From Corynebacterium urogenitale (GTDB lineage Bacteria; Actinomycetota; Actinomycetes; Mycobacteriales; Mycobacteriaceae): DNA of 64,000 bases. The stretch covers positions 1,984,001-2,048,000 of the forward strand of contig NZ_CP045032.1 in NCBI RefSeq assembly GCF_009026825.1, read 5' to 3'. Shown here piece by piece: positions 18,513-27,878 of this stretch. Made by a program: the position numbers and the translations under genes. The notes beneath the pieces were generated by a model, which searched no databases, had not been told where the DNA came from, and saw only the letters and a list, made by a program, of their open reading frames with translations. Each line of letters opens with the position of its first letter. Positions within the stretch are counted from its first letter, which is position 1.

Positions 18513-18970
18513 TTTGTGTCCTCCTGGACTTCTCGGTGGCTACGACTCTCGCAGCCACATACTTTTACTTCATTTCCGACCTACTCCGCCTAACACCGGG
18601 TGGTGTAGGTCGTGAAGCAGTCGGCCTTATCTTGCCATTGTCGGCGTGTGCTTACCGTCCTGGTTTGTGGCCTAGGCGGCCACCTCCCTTACGGCAGCGT
18701 TGCACATAACCGGGCAACGGCCAGCACACCGCATACTACGGCATATCACCCGCTGACGAAAACTTATGCTTCCCATATTTGGGGTGATAGCTGAATTAGC
18801 AGGCAGTATGTGCCGTGCTGGCCCCTGCCCCGTGAGGACTACAGAAGGCTCAACCATCTGTAATTCCATCACTGTGGGTAAAGGGTTGTTCCTAAACCAT
18901 GCGCCGGCATGACCGCCAAATCACATGGTTCACGGGCTGATCGGCTCGTGGAGCCGATCGAGGTGATTGA
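18513..18970. other. fusA-tuf spacer, no gene recognised
   Basis: This 458-bp stretch carries the tuf leader and promoter and the 3' end of the fusA message. A short stem-loop lies next to the fusA stop. No coding frame shows family signal. Confidence 0.55.
18939..18959 (-). terminator. Stem-loop after fusA (weak terminator or processing site)
   Basis: GATCGGCT and AGCCGATC form a perfect 8-bp stem with a 5-nt loop, 12 nt past the fusA stop. No T-tract follows on the minus strand, so partial termination or RNA processing is more likely than full termination. Confidence 0.4.
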
Positions 18971-21088
18971 TCAGTTGGTAGAACCACCACTGCGCTCGTC
19001 GATGATCTCCTGAGCCACGTTGGTAGGAACTTCAGCGTAGGAGTCGAAGATCATCGTGAAGTTTGCGCGGCCAGCAGTGCGGGAACGCAGGTCACCGATG
19101 TAGCCGAACATCATGGACAGTGGAACCTTGGCCTTGACGACCTTGGCGCCAGCACGGTCATCCATGGAGGAGACCTGACCACGGCGAGCGTTGATGTCGC
19201 CGATCACGTCGCCCATGTACTCCTCTGGGGTGATGACCTCAACGGCCATCATAGGCTCCAGCAGAACTGGCTTAGCCTTTGCCACAGCCTCCTTCAGAGC
19301 CTGGGAACCAGCCAGCTTGAAGGCCATCTCGGAGGAGTCGACTTCGTGGTATGCGCCGTCCAGCAAGGTGGCCTTGATGTTCACCAGCGGGAAGCCGGCG
19401 AGGTAGCCGTACTGCATAGCGTCCTGGATACCGGCGTCAACAGAAGGAATATATTCCTTCGGCACGCGGCCACCGGTGACCTCGTTGACGAATACGTAGT
19501 TCTCCTCGGAGCCCTCTTCTGGCTCGTATGGCTCGATCGCAACGATGACGCGTGCGAACTGACCGGAACCACCGGTCTGCTTCTTGTGGGTGTACTCGAG
19601 CTTCTCGACCGGCTTGCGGATGGTCTCGCGGTAGGCAACCTGTGGGGCACCCACGTTCGCCTCGACCTTGAACTCGCGCTTCATGCGGTCCACGAGAACG
19701 TCCAGGTGAAGCTCGCCCATGCCGCCGATGACGGTCTGGCCGGTCTCCTCGTCCAACTTCACGGTGAAGGTTGGGTCCTCTTCAGCCAGCTTCTGGATAG
19801 CGGTACCCAGCTTCTCCTGGTCGGACTTGGTCTTTGGCTCAATGGCCACCTCGATCACCGGATCCGGGAAGTCCATGGACTCCAGGATGACCTGATCGTT
19901 CAACTCACACAGGGTGTCACCGGTCGTGGTTTCCTTCAGGCCGATGAAGGCGTAGATGTGGCCAGCGGAAGCCTTGTCCACCGGCTGCTCCTTGTTGGAG
20001 TGCATCTGGAAGAGCTTGCCGACGCGCTCCTTCTTGCCCTTGGTGGCATTCATCACCTGGGCACCGGACTCAACAGAACCGGAGTACACGCGAACGTAGG
20101 TCAGCTTGCCGAAGAATGGGTGAACGGCAACCTTGAAGGCCAGAGCGGAGAATGGCTCATCCTTGGTTGGCTGGCGCTTGATCTCGGTTTCTGGCTCCTT
20201 CACGTCGTGACCAACGATGGAGCCAACGTCCATTGGGTTAGGCAGGAAGGCAACAACAGCGTCCAGGATTGGCTGGATGCCCTTGTTCTTGTATGCAGAA
20301 CCACAGTAAACCGGGTAGACCTCGGAGTTCACGGTCAGCTTGCGGATCTGTGCCTTGAGCTCATCGACAGTGATCTCTTCACCAGCGAAGTAGCGCTCCA
20401 TGAGTTCCTCATCGGATTCAGCGACGGTCTCGATGAGCTTCTCGCGATATTCCTCAGCCTTCTCCTGCAGATCAGCTGGGATCTCTTCCTCGGTCGCCTC
20501 GGTGCCGATCGCGGTCACGCCGCGCCAGGTCAGAGCCTTCATGGTCAGGAGGTCGACGACGCCGTCGAAGTCATCCTCAGCACCGATTGGCAGCTGCATC
20601 ACCAATGGCTTAGCGCCCAGGCGCTCGACGATGGTGTCCACGGTGTAGTAGAAGTCTGCGCCGAGCTTGTCCATCTTGTTGACGAAGCAGACGCGAGGAA
20701 CGTCGTACTTGGTGGCCTGTCGCCACACCTGTTCGGACTGAGGCTCCACGCCCTCCTTGGCGTCGAACACAGCAACAGCACCATCCAGAACACGGAGGGA
20801 ACGCTCCACCTCAACGGTGAAGTCCACGTGACCGGGGGTGTCGATGATGTTGATCTGGTTGTCTTTCCAGAAACAGGTGGTAGCAGCGGAGGTAATGGTA
20901 ATACCGCGCTCCTTCTCCTGCTCCATCCAGTCCATCGTGGACGCACCATCGTGAGTCTCACCGACTTTACGGTTAATGCCGGTGTAGAAAAGGATGCGCT
21001 CGGTGGTGGTGGTCTTACCGGCATCGATGTGAGCCATGATGCCGATGTTGCGGACCCTCTTCAGGTCAGTCAACGCTTCAAGTGCCAC
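18971..21088 (-). CDS. fusA: Translation elongation factor G
   Basis: A 705-residue translocase with [19 protein letters not shown] (G1), [10 protein letters not shown] (switch I), DTPGHVDF (G3) and NKMDK (G4), followed by domains II-V, including the [14 protein letters not shown] and [17 protein letters not shown] blocks. Part of the str operon rpsL-rpsG-fusA; a 243-nt spacer with two hairpins separates it from rpsG. Confidence 0.98.
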   Translation of the reverse strand: MALEALTDLKRVRNIGIMAHIDAGKTTTTERILFYTGINRKVGETHDGASTMDWMEQEKERGITITSAATTCFWKDNQINIIDTPGHVDFTVEVERSLRVLDGAVAVFDAKEGVEPQSEQVWRQATKYDVPRVCFVNKMDKLGADFYYTVDTIVERLGAKPLVMQLPIGAEDDFDGVVDLLTMKALTWRGVTAIGTEATEEEIPADLQEKAEEYREKLIETVAESDEELMERYFAGEEITVDELKAQIRKLTVNSEVYPVYCGSAYKNKGIQPILDAVVAFLPNPMDVGSIVGHDVKEPETEIKRQPTKDEPFSALAFKVAVHPFFGKLTYVRVYSGSVESGAQVMNATKGKKERVGKLFQMHSNKEQPVDKASAGHIYAFIGLKETTTGDTLCELNDQVILESMDFPDPVIEVAIEPKTKSDQEKLGTAIQKLAEEDPTFTVKLDEETGQTVIGGMGELHLDVLVDRMKREFKVEANVGAPQVAYRETIRKPVEKLEYTHKKQTGGSGQFARVIVAIEPYEPEEGSEENYVFVNEVTGGRVPKEYIPSVDAGIQDAMQYGYLAGFPLVNIKATLLDGAYHEVDSSEMAFKLAGSQALKEAVAKAKPVLLEPMMAVEVITPEEYMGDVIGDINARRGQVSSMDDRAGAKVVKAKVPLSMMFGYIGDLRSRTAGRANFTMIFDSYAEVPTNVAQEIIDERSGGSTN

Positions 21089-21259
21089 TGGGAAACCCCG
21101 CTCTTATCTTGTTGAGAGCGACCCGGACCTTCGTGCCTGACGAAAAGTTGCTCATCGGCATGCGTAAGGCCTCGCGAGTCGCGGGCGTAATTCGTACTCG
21201 ATCTATTGTGCCAGGTTACGGCGAATTCTTCCGCGCGAGTTATTCCTGGAGGTGCAAAT

Positions 21260-21321
21260 CCCGGGTGTGACGATCTTCTCCCACACCCCGGAAAGCCCCT
21301 CTCGCGCTGCAGCGAGGGGGC
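21260..21321 (-). other. Two consecutive hairpins in the rpsG-fusA spacer
   Basis: On the minus strand, just past rpsG, GCCCCCTCGC...GCGAGAGGGGC forms a stem (21295-21321) followed by TTTCC. A second stem, CCGGGGTGTG...CACACCCGGG (21260-21291), follows directly. The first looks like an attenuator or terminator that could uncouple fusA from rpsG expression. Confidence 0.5.
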
Positions 21322-21331
21322 TGGGAAGCTA

Positions 21332-21802
21332 CTACCAGCGGTAGTGAGCGAAGGCGCGGTTGGCCTCTGCCATCTTGTGAGTATCCTCACGGCGCTTCAC
21401 GGAAGCACCGAGGCCGTTGGAGGCATCGAGGATCTCGTTAGCCAGACGCTCGGTCATGGTGTTCTCACGACGCTGACGGGTGAAGGTCACCAGCCAACGG
21501 AGAGCCAGGGTGGTGGAGCGGCCCGGGCGGACCTCCACTGGCACCTGGTAGGTAGCGCCACCGACACGACGGGAGCGAACCTCGAGGGCTGGCTTCACGT
21601 TGTCGAGAGCCTTCTTCAGGGTGAGAACAGGATCGGTGCCGGTCTTTTCACGGCATGCTTCGAGAGCACCGTAAACGATGCGCTCAGCGGTGGACTTCTT
21701 GCCGTCCAAGAGGACCTTGTTCACGAGCTGGGAGACGATAACGTCGCCGTAAACTGGATCCTTCGGAAGCGGGCGGGAAGGTGCTGGACCCTTACGAGGC
21801 AT
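21332..21802 (-). CDS. rpsG: 30S ribosomal protein S7
   Basis: A 156-residue protein with the expected [10 protein letters not shown] start and the [13 protein letters not shown] block. It initiates assembly of the 30S head. In E. coli S7 is the str-operon repressor. Three nucleotides separate it from the rpsL stop. Confidence 0.98.
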   Translation of the reverse strand: MPRKGPAPSRPLPKDPVYGDVIVSQLVNKVLLDGKKSTAERIVYGALEACREKTGTDPVLTLKKALDNVKPALEVRSRRVGGATYQVPVEVRPGRSTTLALRWLVTFTRQRRENTMTERLANEILDASNGLGASVKRREDTHKMAEANRAFAHYRW

Positions 21803-21805
21803 TCT

Positions 21806-22177
21806 TTACTTCTCCTTCTTCGCGCCGTAGCGGGAACGAGCCTGCTTACGGTCCTTGACGCCCTGGGTATCGAGGGAGCCACGGATGATCTTGTAACGGA
21901 CACCTGGGAGGTCCTTCACACGACCGCCACGGACGAGCACCATGGAGTGCTCCTGGAGGTTGTGGCCCTCACCTGGGATGTAGGCGGAAACCTCAATGCC
22001 GGAGGTCAGGCGCACACGGGCAACCTTACGCAGTGCAGAGTTAGGCTTCTTAGGAGTGGTGGTGTACACGCGGGTGCACACGCCACGACGCTGAGGGGAA
22101 CCCTTCAGCGCAGCGGTAGCCACCTTGGTGCTCTTATCGTGACGGCCCTTGCGGACCAGCTGCTGAATAGTTGGCAT
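21806..22177 (-). CDS. rpsL: 30S ribosomal protein S12
   Basis: A 123-residue decoding-centre protein, starting at the ATG of [12 protein letters not shown]; the open frame upstream to 22261 is not coding. Lysines corresponding to positions 43 (TPKKPNSA) and 88 ([11 protein letters not shown]) are both wild type, so no classical streptomycin-resistance change is present. First gene of the str operon. Confidence 0.97.
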   Translation of the reverse strand: MPTIQQLVRKGRHDKSTKVATAALKGSPQRRGVCTRVYTTTPKKPNSALRKVARVRLTSGIEVSAYIPGEGHNLQEHSMVLVRGGRVKDLPGVRYKIIRGSLDTQGVKDRKQARSRYGAKKEK

Positions 22178-22483
22178 AAACCGACTTTCCTTTGTCTTTA
22201 TCTTCGATCTCCGCCACGCTACTGACCTGCAGCCTCGGCGGTATCTACTGTCTTTGTCCACATGCTAGTGGGGCAAAATCGAGCTAAACATGCAAAAATA
22301 GGGGCTCTTTCGGGGCCCTTCCGGATGTTTAACTCTTCTCGTCACAGCAGCTGAATTGCTCTTCAGACTGCCGGAGCAAGCGAGCTCCCACCGCACAAGA
22401 CGGGGGACTAACGGGCATGATACCGCGTCTGGGCAGGAGTTCCAAATTTACCGATCAGTAGTTCTGCCCGGCGGCACACCCTC
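22178..22483. other. str operon promoter region, no gene recognised
   Basis: A 306-bp gap upstream of rpsL. Near 22300-22330 a short GC-rich inverted repeat (GGGC...GCCC) followed on the minus strand by TATTTTTG may end the upstream membrane-protein transcript; its stem is only 4-5 bp, so this is weak. No coding frame is convincing. Confidence 0.4.
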
Positions 22484-23227
22484 CTAGCCCACGACAACAT
22501 TCTCGGCTTTGAGCTCACCCAACGGCAGTCTGGTGTCGGACGGCCAGTATTCATCCGGGGTGAGGGTCACTGTGACTTTCTGCCCGTCGTACTGCGAGAA
22601 GTTTTCCGCCGGAACCATGCCGTACCCTGGACTCGAAATGCCGATGGCGAAGAGCTTCGCCTGTTGCATAACCAAGCCACCCCCTGCTGAACGCGCTTGT
22701 ACCTCGGTGTATTCGTCGGGAATGAAGATGGCGTACATCTGATCATTCGTCTCACCGTTGGGTGTTCTGTCATGCCCTTGCAGTTGGGCTAAGTCCACCG
22801 CCCCAAGAACTCGGATAGTTCCCGTCGCTGTGAAGCGTTCCTGAAGACCGTAGGACTGTCTACCATTGCTTCCACCACCGCCACCACTGGTACTTGGTTC
22901 CGGCGAAGGCTCCGTTTCGGGCGCCGGCCCATTACCCACCGTCGGCTTCGGGCCAGACGCCATGTTGTCAGTCTCCTCGCCAGCCGCACCTGTGCCACTC
23001 CCGTCCGTCGACTCATCAGTCGGGCCACGCTCAGGATCGTCCGTCGCTGATAGCTCAGCCCCCTGTTCGGATTCATCCTCCCTGGCCGACACCGTCGCCC
23101 CATCTCCAGCCTTCGAGGATGGCGATAGTGCACCGGGAACCGCGATGATCAGCACGATACAGGCGCAGATGACCAGAACTTCCGCGACGATCAGCGCAAC
23201 AATGGATCCATTCGATTTCTGTGCCAT
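22484..23227 (-). CDS. Membrane-anchored protein of unknown function
   Basis: A 247-residue protein. A short cytoplasmic start (MAQKSNGS) leads into one transmembrane helix (about residues 9-30). A disordered linker rich in Ser, Glu, Asp, Thr and Pro follows (about 33-125, ending in a GGGGG run), then a C-terminal domain (about 128-247) predicted outside the membrane, mixed beta with IRVLGAVDLAQLQGHD and VTVTLTPDEYW. I do not recognise the family. ATG 23227 follows GGAG and lies 12 nt past the stop of a gene with the same architecture, so the two form an operon. Confidence 0.75.
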   Translation of the reverse strand: MAQKSNGSIVALIVAEVLVICACIVLIIAVPGALSPSSKAGDGATVSAREDESEQGAELSATDDPERGPTDESTDGSGTGAAGEETDNMASGPKPTVGNGPAPETEPSPEPSTSGGGGGSNGRQSYGLQERFTATGTIRVLGAVDLAQLQGHDRTPNGETNDQMYAIFIPDEYTEVQARSAGGGLVMQQAKLFAIGISSPGYGMVPAENFSQYDGQKVTVTLTPDEYWPSDTRLPLGELKAENVVVG

Positions 23228-23239
23228 GATCTTGCTCCT

Positions 23240-23800
23240 TTATCGGATGTAGACGTGTGCATCGTTGCCGCCGGTGCAGTGGACTTCTTCCCCACTCGGC
23301 GTGCAAGTCATGGTGTAGGTCAGTCCTGTCGTTGGGCTCGGCGCCGTCACGCTTTCAGGCAAGGATCCTCCCTTGCGATATTCCCTCATGAACGCATCCC
23401 GGACGTTAGCTCCGAAGCCATCGGTGGTCGGCCCGCTGACGCGATATTCCCCCTTCAACTCCGGTTTAGCTTCGCCAGAGTCCTGTGACTCCGCTCCCGA
23501 GTCTTTCGTCGGCTCGCCGGAATTCTGCGTTGTCGGTTCAGCCACAGCCACTGTGTCTTCCGCACCACTGGTATCTGGACCGACGATGAGATGATAGCCC
23601 GCCAACGCCACCGCACACACTGCGAGGAAGGCCCCCACAATCGCGACGATCCTCAGCCCTTTGCCCTGCTGCTGATCCCAAGGCGCCGTGTCCTGCGGAA
23701 GCATTCCACCTGCCTGTTGCGGAGCCCCCTGAGGGTTCCATTTACTTGGATAGGGCTGCTGACCATTAATCATGCTCTCAATATAATCTAAGCCTTCCAT
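23240..23800 (-). CDS. Membrane-anchored protein of unknown function, partner of the next gene
   Basis: From the ATG at 23800 the protein is 186 residues. A Pro/Gln-rich cytoplasmic segment (SKWNPQGAPQQAGG) is followed by one transmembrane helix (VAIVGAFLAVCAVALAGY), an acidic Ser/Thr linker, and a C-terminal domain of about 70 residues with two cysteines (TMTCTP, VHCTGG) that could form an extracellular disulphide. ATG 23800 was chosen because GAGGGG lies 6 nt before it; GTG 23836 is possible. The family is not recognised. The same one-helix, acidic-linker, external-domain plan as its downstream neighbour suggests joint function at the envelope. Confidence 0.68.
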   Translation of the reverse strand: MEGLDYIESMINGQQPYPSKWNPQGAPQQAGGMLPQDTAPWDQQQGKGLRIVAIVGAFLAVCAVALAGYHLIVGPDTSGAEDTVAVAEPTTQNSGEPTKDSGAESQDSGEAKPELKGEYRVSGPTTDGFGANVRDAFMREYRKGGSLPESVTAPSPTTGLTYTMTCTPSGEEVHCTGGNDAHVYIR

Positions 23801-23871
23801 TTTCATCCCCTCGGGAGAATAATTCCTGCCCATCACCCCTGGTCAGCCCTTCGCCCACCATGCAGCGGCAC

Positions 23872-24465
23872 TCACTTCAGCAGAGCTGCACGCATCCGCT
23901 CATCTGAGAGCTGCTTCACCATCCACGGACTAAAAGCGAAAGGCGTGGCATCGATCGCGGCAAACAGGTCCGCCGGCGCCACCCACCGGTAGTCACACAC
24001 TTCATCCGGATTGGGTGTGGGCTGATTGTGCGCCTTGGCCAGGTACACGGGGCATATTTCCCATTCGACGATGCCGCTGAAATCCACCGCACGGTAGCGA
24101 AAATCTGGCAGTACTTCTTCCTGCTCTTCGACTTTCAAGCCCAGTTCGTATTCAGCACGCCGCGCAACCGCGTCTGCTTGCTTCTCCCCCGGTGCCGGGT
24201 GCCCGCAGGCCGAGTTCGTCCACACACCCGGCCACGTCTTCTTGGTGATGGCCCTGCGCGTTATCAGCACTTCGCCATTCTCGTTGCGGATGTAGCTGGA
24301 GAAAGCCAGGTGCAAGGGTGTGTCGGTGGTGTGCACTTCGGACTTCAATGCCTCGCCAATCGGATTGCTGTCCTCGTCAACGAGGATCACGAGCTCTCGA
24401 GCTCCCTGTTGCGCACTCATCTCGCCGTGCCTTCCGTTGTCATGTTGTTTCTTGTCCGACGCCAC
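23872..24465 (-). CDS. idi: Isopentenyl-diphosphate delta-isomerase, type 1
   Basis: A 197-residue Nudix-fold enzyme interconverting IPP and DMAPP. The catalytic Cys is in TNSACGHP and the catalytic Glu in EWEICPVYLA; the metal-binding His/Glu positions are in the same blocks. It is the last gene of the carotenoid operon, 23 nt after crtEb, where it would supply DMAPP for prenyl-chain building. GTG 24465 is used, with ATG 24420 (MSAQQG) as an alternative; both have GGAAG-like sites. Confidence 0.93.
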   Translation of the reverse strand: MASDKKQHDNGRHGEMSAQQGARELVILVDEDSNPIGEALKSEVHTTDTPLHLAFSSYIRNENGEVLITRRAITKKTWPGVWTNSACGHPAPGEKQADAVARRAEYELGLKVEEQEEVLPDFRYRAVDFSGIVEWEICPVYLAKAHNQPTPNPDEVCDYRWVAPADLFAAIDATPFAFSPWMVKQLSDERMRAALLK

Positions 24466-24488
24466 CAGACCGTCTTTCTTCCGTCAGC

Positions 24489-25388
24489 TTATCCATTAAC
24501 AAAAACCCAGATGAGGGTCATGCACACCACTGCGCCTGCAAAGTAGTTGCCCCACAGGAACACCTTCCATGCCCGGTGCACTTCAAAGGACTCCTCCTCC
24601 GAGACGTTCCAAAAGCGTGCAGCATTGGCGATGTAGAGTACGTTCGCGGCGGCAACGATAGCTCCCGGGATGCCCAGCAAGAGCAGCAGGGCGCTCGTGA
24701 CCACATAGGCCACGACTGCTAGTCGCACGGTCGTGCGCCCACCCAGTTCCGTAGCAATAGAGCGCAGACCGCCATCGCGGTCGGCCTTGACATCTTGGAC
24801 GGCACCCAGCGCGTGGGACGCCATTCCCCACAGGAAAAAAGCCAGAATGACGACCCAGAACGGTGCCGGCAACTCTCGTCCCAGCATCGTGCCGCCGACG
24901 AGAGCCGGCCCTACGAAATGCGTGGAGGACGTGATCGAATCCAAGATTGGGCGTTCCTTGAAGCGCAAGTTCGGGCCCGAATACGCATACACGGCAGCCA
25001 GGCATGCTGTGAGCCACAGTGCGGACACCCACGTACCCGCAGCGTAGAGCGCAATAGCGAAGGGCACCACGGATACACCAGCCGCCCACAGCACAGTGGA
25101 ATGTAAGGACTTGGATAGCACCGCACCTTCCACTCCGCCCTTGCGCGGGTTCCGGATGTCCGATTCATAATCGAAGACATCATTGATGCCATACATCGCG
25201 ATGTTGTACGGCACGAGGAAGAAAAGCACGCCTACCACAAAAACCCAGTCCAGCGCTCCGCCAAGCAATAGGTAGGCCGCTCCAAACGGGAACGCTGTGT
25301 TCACCCAACTGATTGGCCGGGATGAGCGAAAAACCGCCGCCACCCGCTGCCTCACTGTCGGGCTTTGTGATTGTTCCTGGATCATCAT
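24489..25388 (-). CDS. crtEb: Lycopene elongase / UbiA-type prenyltransferase for C50 carotenoids
   Basis: A 299-residue UbiA-superfamily membrane protein with about eight helices and both Asp-rich motifs, NDVFDYESD and DVKADRDGG. In C50 pathways CrtEb adds two DMAPP units to lycopene, giving flavuxanthin. The ATG overlaps the crtYf stop by 4 nt. Neighbouring crtYe/crtYf make the decaprenoxanthin- or sarcinaxanthin-type assignment secure. Confidence 0.92.
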   Translation of the reverse strand: MMIQEQSQSPTVRQRVAAVFRSSRPISWVNTAFPFGAAYLLLGGALDWVFVVGVLFFLVPYNIAMYGINDVFDYESDIRNPRKGGVEGAVLSKSLHSTVLWAAGVSVVPFAIALYAAGTWVSALWLTACLAAVYAYSGPNLRFKERPILDSITSSTHFVGPALVGGTMLGRELPAPFWVVILAFFLWGMASHALGAVQDVKADRDGGLRSIATELGGRTTVRLAVVAYVVTSALLLLLGIPGAIVAAANVLYIANAARFWNVSEEESFEVHRAWKVFLWGNYFAGAVVCMTLIWVFVNG

Positions 25389-25696
25389 TTATGCCCCTTC
25401 CACAGAGCTGGGACGAGGAGCGTAACAAAAATTGCGTAGAAGAAATCCTCCACCGGAACCAAGCCCAGCTGCCACCCGAGCCGTTCGCCATCGCCGTAAC
25501 CCACCAGCCCAGCCCAGATCATGAGGTTATCGAAAACCGCAGTAAGGACGAGAACAACTGCCGTCACCAGAGCGATGACCTTCAGCTGCCGGCGCGCCGC
25601 GGTAACTCCATGGCGGGACTTCTCCCTCAGGACAGACCACAAGGCGCCACTAACCGCGGCAAGGAGGAAAGGAAGACTGATAAGTACATACGTCAT
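25385..25696 (-). CDS. crtYf: C50 carotenoid cyclase subunit
   Basis: A 103-residue heterodimeric cyclase subunit with three hydrophobic helices and the family motif PVEDFFYAIFVTLLVPALW. With CrtYe it cyclises the C50 intermediate (epsilon- or gamma-type ring). Start and stop overlap its neighbours by 4 nt each, so it is fully coupled. Confidence 0.9.
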   Translation of the reverse strand: MTYVLISLPFLLAAVSGALWSVLREKSRHGVTAARRQLKVIALVTAVVLVLTAVFDNLMIWAGLVGYGDGERLGWQLGLVPVEDFFYAIFVTLLVPALWKGHK

Positions 25697-26034
25697 GCCG
25701 CATTCTCCCCACCTGAAGAGTCAAGGTTTTGCAGGATCAACCGTGCCCCGGACGTCAGGTTGATCGTGAGATAAGTCAGGAAAAACAGGAAAATCGGCTC
25801 CTCAACGGGCATCTCCGGTGCCAACTCAACACCCAGCATGTAGGGCGAATCCCCGCGAAAGAACACTCCCTGAGCAATGCCGAAGGCGTCCCAGACCACA
25901 AACAACCCCACCATCAGCGCCGATAGCAACGCGGCCCTCTTGGCGTCGAAAAAGAAGGCGAGCTTCCAACGATGGTCACAGATCACCATGCAGCACAGGC
26001 TGAGCAGCAAAAACGATATGTAGACTACGGACAT
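25693..26034 (-). CDS. crtYe: C50 carotenoid cyclase subunit
   Basis: A 113-residue partner of CrtYf with membrane helices and the PVEEPIFLFFLTYLTINL motif. ATG 26034 was chosen: it follows GAGGTGAGG and lies 7 nt after the crtB stop, while the open frame upstream to 26157 runs inside crtB. Ring type (epsilon or gamma) cannot be told from the sequence. Confidence 0.9.
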   Translation of the reverse strand: MSVVYISFLLLSLCCMVICDHRWKLAFFFDAKRAALLSALMVGLFVVWDAFGIAQGVFFRGDSPYMLGVELAPEMPVEEPIFLFFLTYLTINLTSGARLILQNLDSSGGENAA

Positions 26035-26041
26035 CACAACC

Positions 26042-26995
26042 TCACCTCGCCCGCATGGTCGCAGCCTGCGCGACCGAACGCAGTGCGATGAGAGTCTTGC
26101 GTGTATCACTGACGCTGATGCGACCCGCCCGCACCGCATCCGCGCTGGCCTCATCAATCTTGTCAGTCAGCGCCTCGAAAAGCCCCGTCGCGGCGAGCAC
26201 GCCTGCTCGCGCACCAAGCGGCAACAGCGGAATAGTCCGGTGGGCGTGTTCAAGATCCCGGCGAATATCCGCCACGAGTAGCTTCTTGCTCTCCTCGTTC
26301 AACCCCTGGTCGAGAATTTCGGGAAAGTACACGCGCCCCAGCTCCTGGGAGTCCTCGGCATAATCGCGAAGGAAATTGATCTTCTGGAACGCAGCCCCCA
26401 AGGCTCGTGCACCGCGGGTCATCGTCTCCCTGTCATGATCTGCGACGTCATCGCGCCCCTGCAGGAAGACAGAAAGGCACATCAAACCAATAACTTCCGC
26501 CGAGCCGTAGATGTACTCACCGAGGCTCTCCGCGCTGTGTGCGCTCTCAAACAAATCCATGCGCATGGAGTGGAAAAACGCGCGTACATGTTCCGGGTCG
26601 AACTGGCACCTGCGAGCCGTGTCTGCATAAGCGTGGAGCACAGGATCAACATGAAAACGGCGCTGCGGCGCGCTGAGCACAGCACGTTCGTATTCGTCCA
26701 GCATCGTGGCGATGTCCTGTTGTGACACACCAGCTTGAGCTGCAGCCCCGTCCACAATTTCATCGGCGATGCGCACCATGGCGTAAAGGTTGCGAATGTC
26801 CGACTGCATGCGTGGCGCAAGGACGTTGGTCGCCATCGAGAAACTGGTGGAATAGGTTCCAATGACTTGCCGAGCCGATGTGCTGGCCATCGCATCGTAG
26901 CGGTGCAACAAAGGTACAGCAGCAGTGGCTGGGTTCTCAGCGTTCTGCTTATTAGAGGCCTTGAGCTGCGAGATTGTCTTCCATCGAGCGAACAA
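26042..26995 (-). CDS. crtB: Phytoene synthase
   Basis: About 317 residues if the TTG at 26995 is the start. That TTG lies 9 nt after GGAAGGAG, inside the end of crtE; no ATG or GTG lies between it and the conserved YSTSFS block. Both Asp-rich motifs are present, RIADEIVD and RDYAED. It condenses two GGPP to phytoene. The next enzyme in every known route, the desaturase CrtI, is not encoded next to it. Confidence 0.9.
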   Translation of the reverse strand: MFARWKTISQLKASNKQNAENPATAAVPLLHRYDAMASTSARQVIGTYSTSFSMATNVLAPRMQSDIRNLYAMVRIADEIVDGAAAQAGVSQQDIATMLDEYERAVLSAPQRRFHVDPVLHAYADTARRCQFDPEHVRAFFHSMRMDLFESAHSAESLGEYIYGSAEVIGLMCLSVFLQGRDDVADHDRETMTRGARALGAAFQKINFLRDYAEDSQELGRVYFPEILDQGLNEESKKLLVADIRRDLEHAHRTIPLLPLGARAGVLAATGLFEALTDKIDEASADAVRAGRISVSDTRKTLIALRSVAQAATMRAR

Positions 26996-27878
26996 TGTCG
27001 AGCACTCCTTCCCGCACGTCATCTGGCAGTTCCGCCTCACGCGTGAGGCTACGCGCGGTGCGTAGGGAATGCCGTGTCTCTTCCGCAATATCCGCCAGTG
27101 CATCCTGCAGTAGACCTTTGGGGTCCTGCCGAAGCCTTGCCGTCACCATCGTCACGCGCTCCTTGGCGATGTCTTCGCGGTGCCCGGTCACGTCATCTGT
27201 CGATTGATAGGCAGAGCCCAGGGCATCAGCAATGCCGATCATCGGTTCGGTGGGCCTTCCAGCGGCCAGTGCCCCGAGCATCAACGGCGCACGGAAAGTA
27301 TAGGCGCTGGTTTTACGGTGATTACTCAAGCGCACGTCGTCGAGCGTATGTGCACTGGTCTTTTCCCGATGCGCCACATCGCTCAGCTCGCCATGGATGG
27401 ATTCCATCATCGCCTCCACGACTATGCGCACCGCCGGTGCACGCAGCAGGGCCGGAACCTCAGAGCCAGAAACGAGGTCGATTGCTCCCGTCAGCGCGAG
27501 ATCACCGGCCAGCACGGAGAGGGAATCGCCCATATGCACATCGTCTGCCATCGTGCCGAGACTGTTGTGGAAGGACATCTCGCCGCGTCGTGTGCAGTCA
27601 GCATCGACGAAGTCATCGTGGACGAGAAACCCTCCGTGTACAAGATTCACTGCCGCGCCGAAAGCCACGGCTGCCCGGTAGGAAGAGCCTTCCAAGTGGC
27701 CGGCCCCGATATGCACGAGCTTGCTTCGAATGTGCTTTCCGGCAAGCGTAATGCGGGCAAGTTCAGAATAGGAATGAGCCAGCACCGGCGTAACGGACGC
27801 GGACCCTGGTACCTGCGCGGTGAGATAACCTTTCAGGAATTCCTGGGAGTCTGTCATCGCCTTGGTGAGATAATTCAT
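26952..27878 (-). CDS. crtE: Geranylgeranyl diphosphate synthase of the carotenoid operon
   Basis: A 308-residue trans-prenyltransferase. The first Asp-rich motif is DDFVDADCTRRG and the KTSAYTF block is present. The second motif reads STDDVTGHRED rather than DDxxD, so its last Asp is missing or displaced. ATG 27878 overlaps the stop of the upstream glycosyltransferase (ATGA), and the frame upstream of that is not used. It supplies GGPP for CrtB. A second, long-chain synthase for menaquinone lies near 54 kb. Confidence 0.9.
   Translation of the reverse strand: MNYLTKAMTDSQEFLKGYLTAQVPGSASVTPVLAHSYSELARITLAGKHIRSKLVHIGAGHLEGSSYRAAVAFGAAVNLVHGGFLVHDDFVDADCTRRGEMSFHNSLGTMADDVHMGDSLSVLAGDLALTGAIDLVSGSEVPALLRAPAVRIVVEAMMESIHGELSDVAHREKTSAHTLDDVRLSNHRKTSAYTFRAPLMLGALAAGRPTEPMIGIADALGSAYQSTDDVTGHREDIAKERVTMVTARLRQDPKGLLQDALADIAEETRHSLRTARSLTREAELPDDVREGVLDIVRSMEDNLAAQGL

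Noticed and set aside
17547..21115. Long plus-strand frames opposite tuf and fusA
   Set aside because: Same codon-bias shadow effect; composition is Val/Leu/Gly/His-rich and unlike real proteins.
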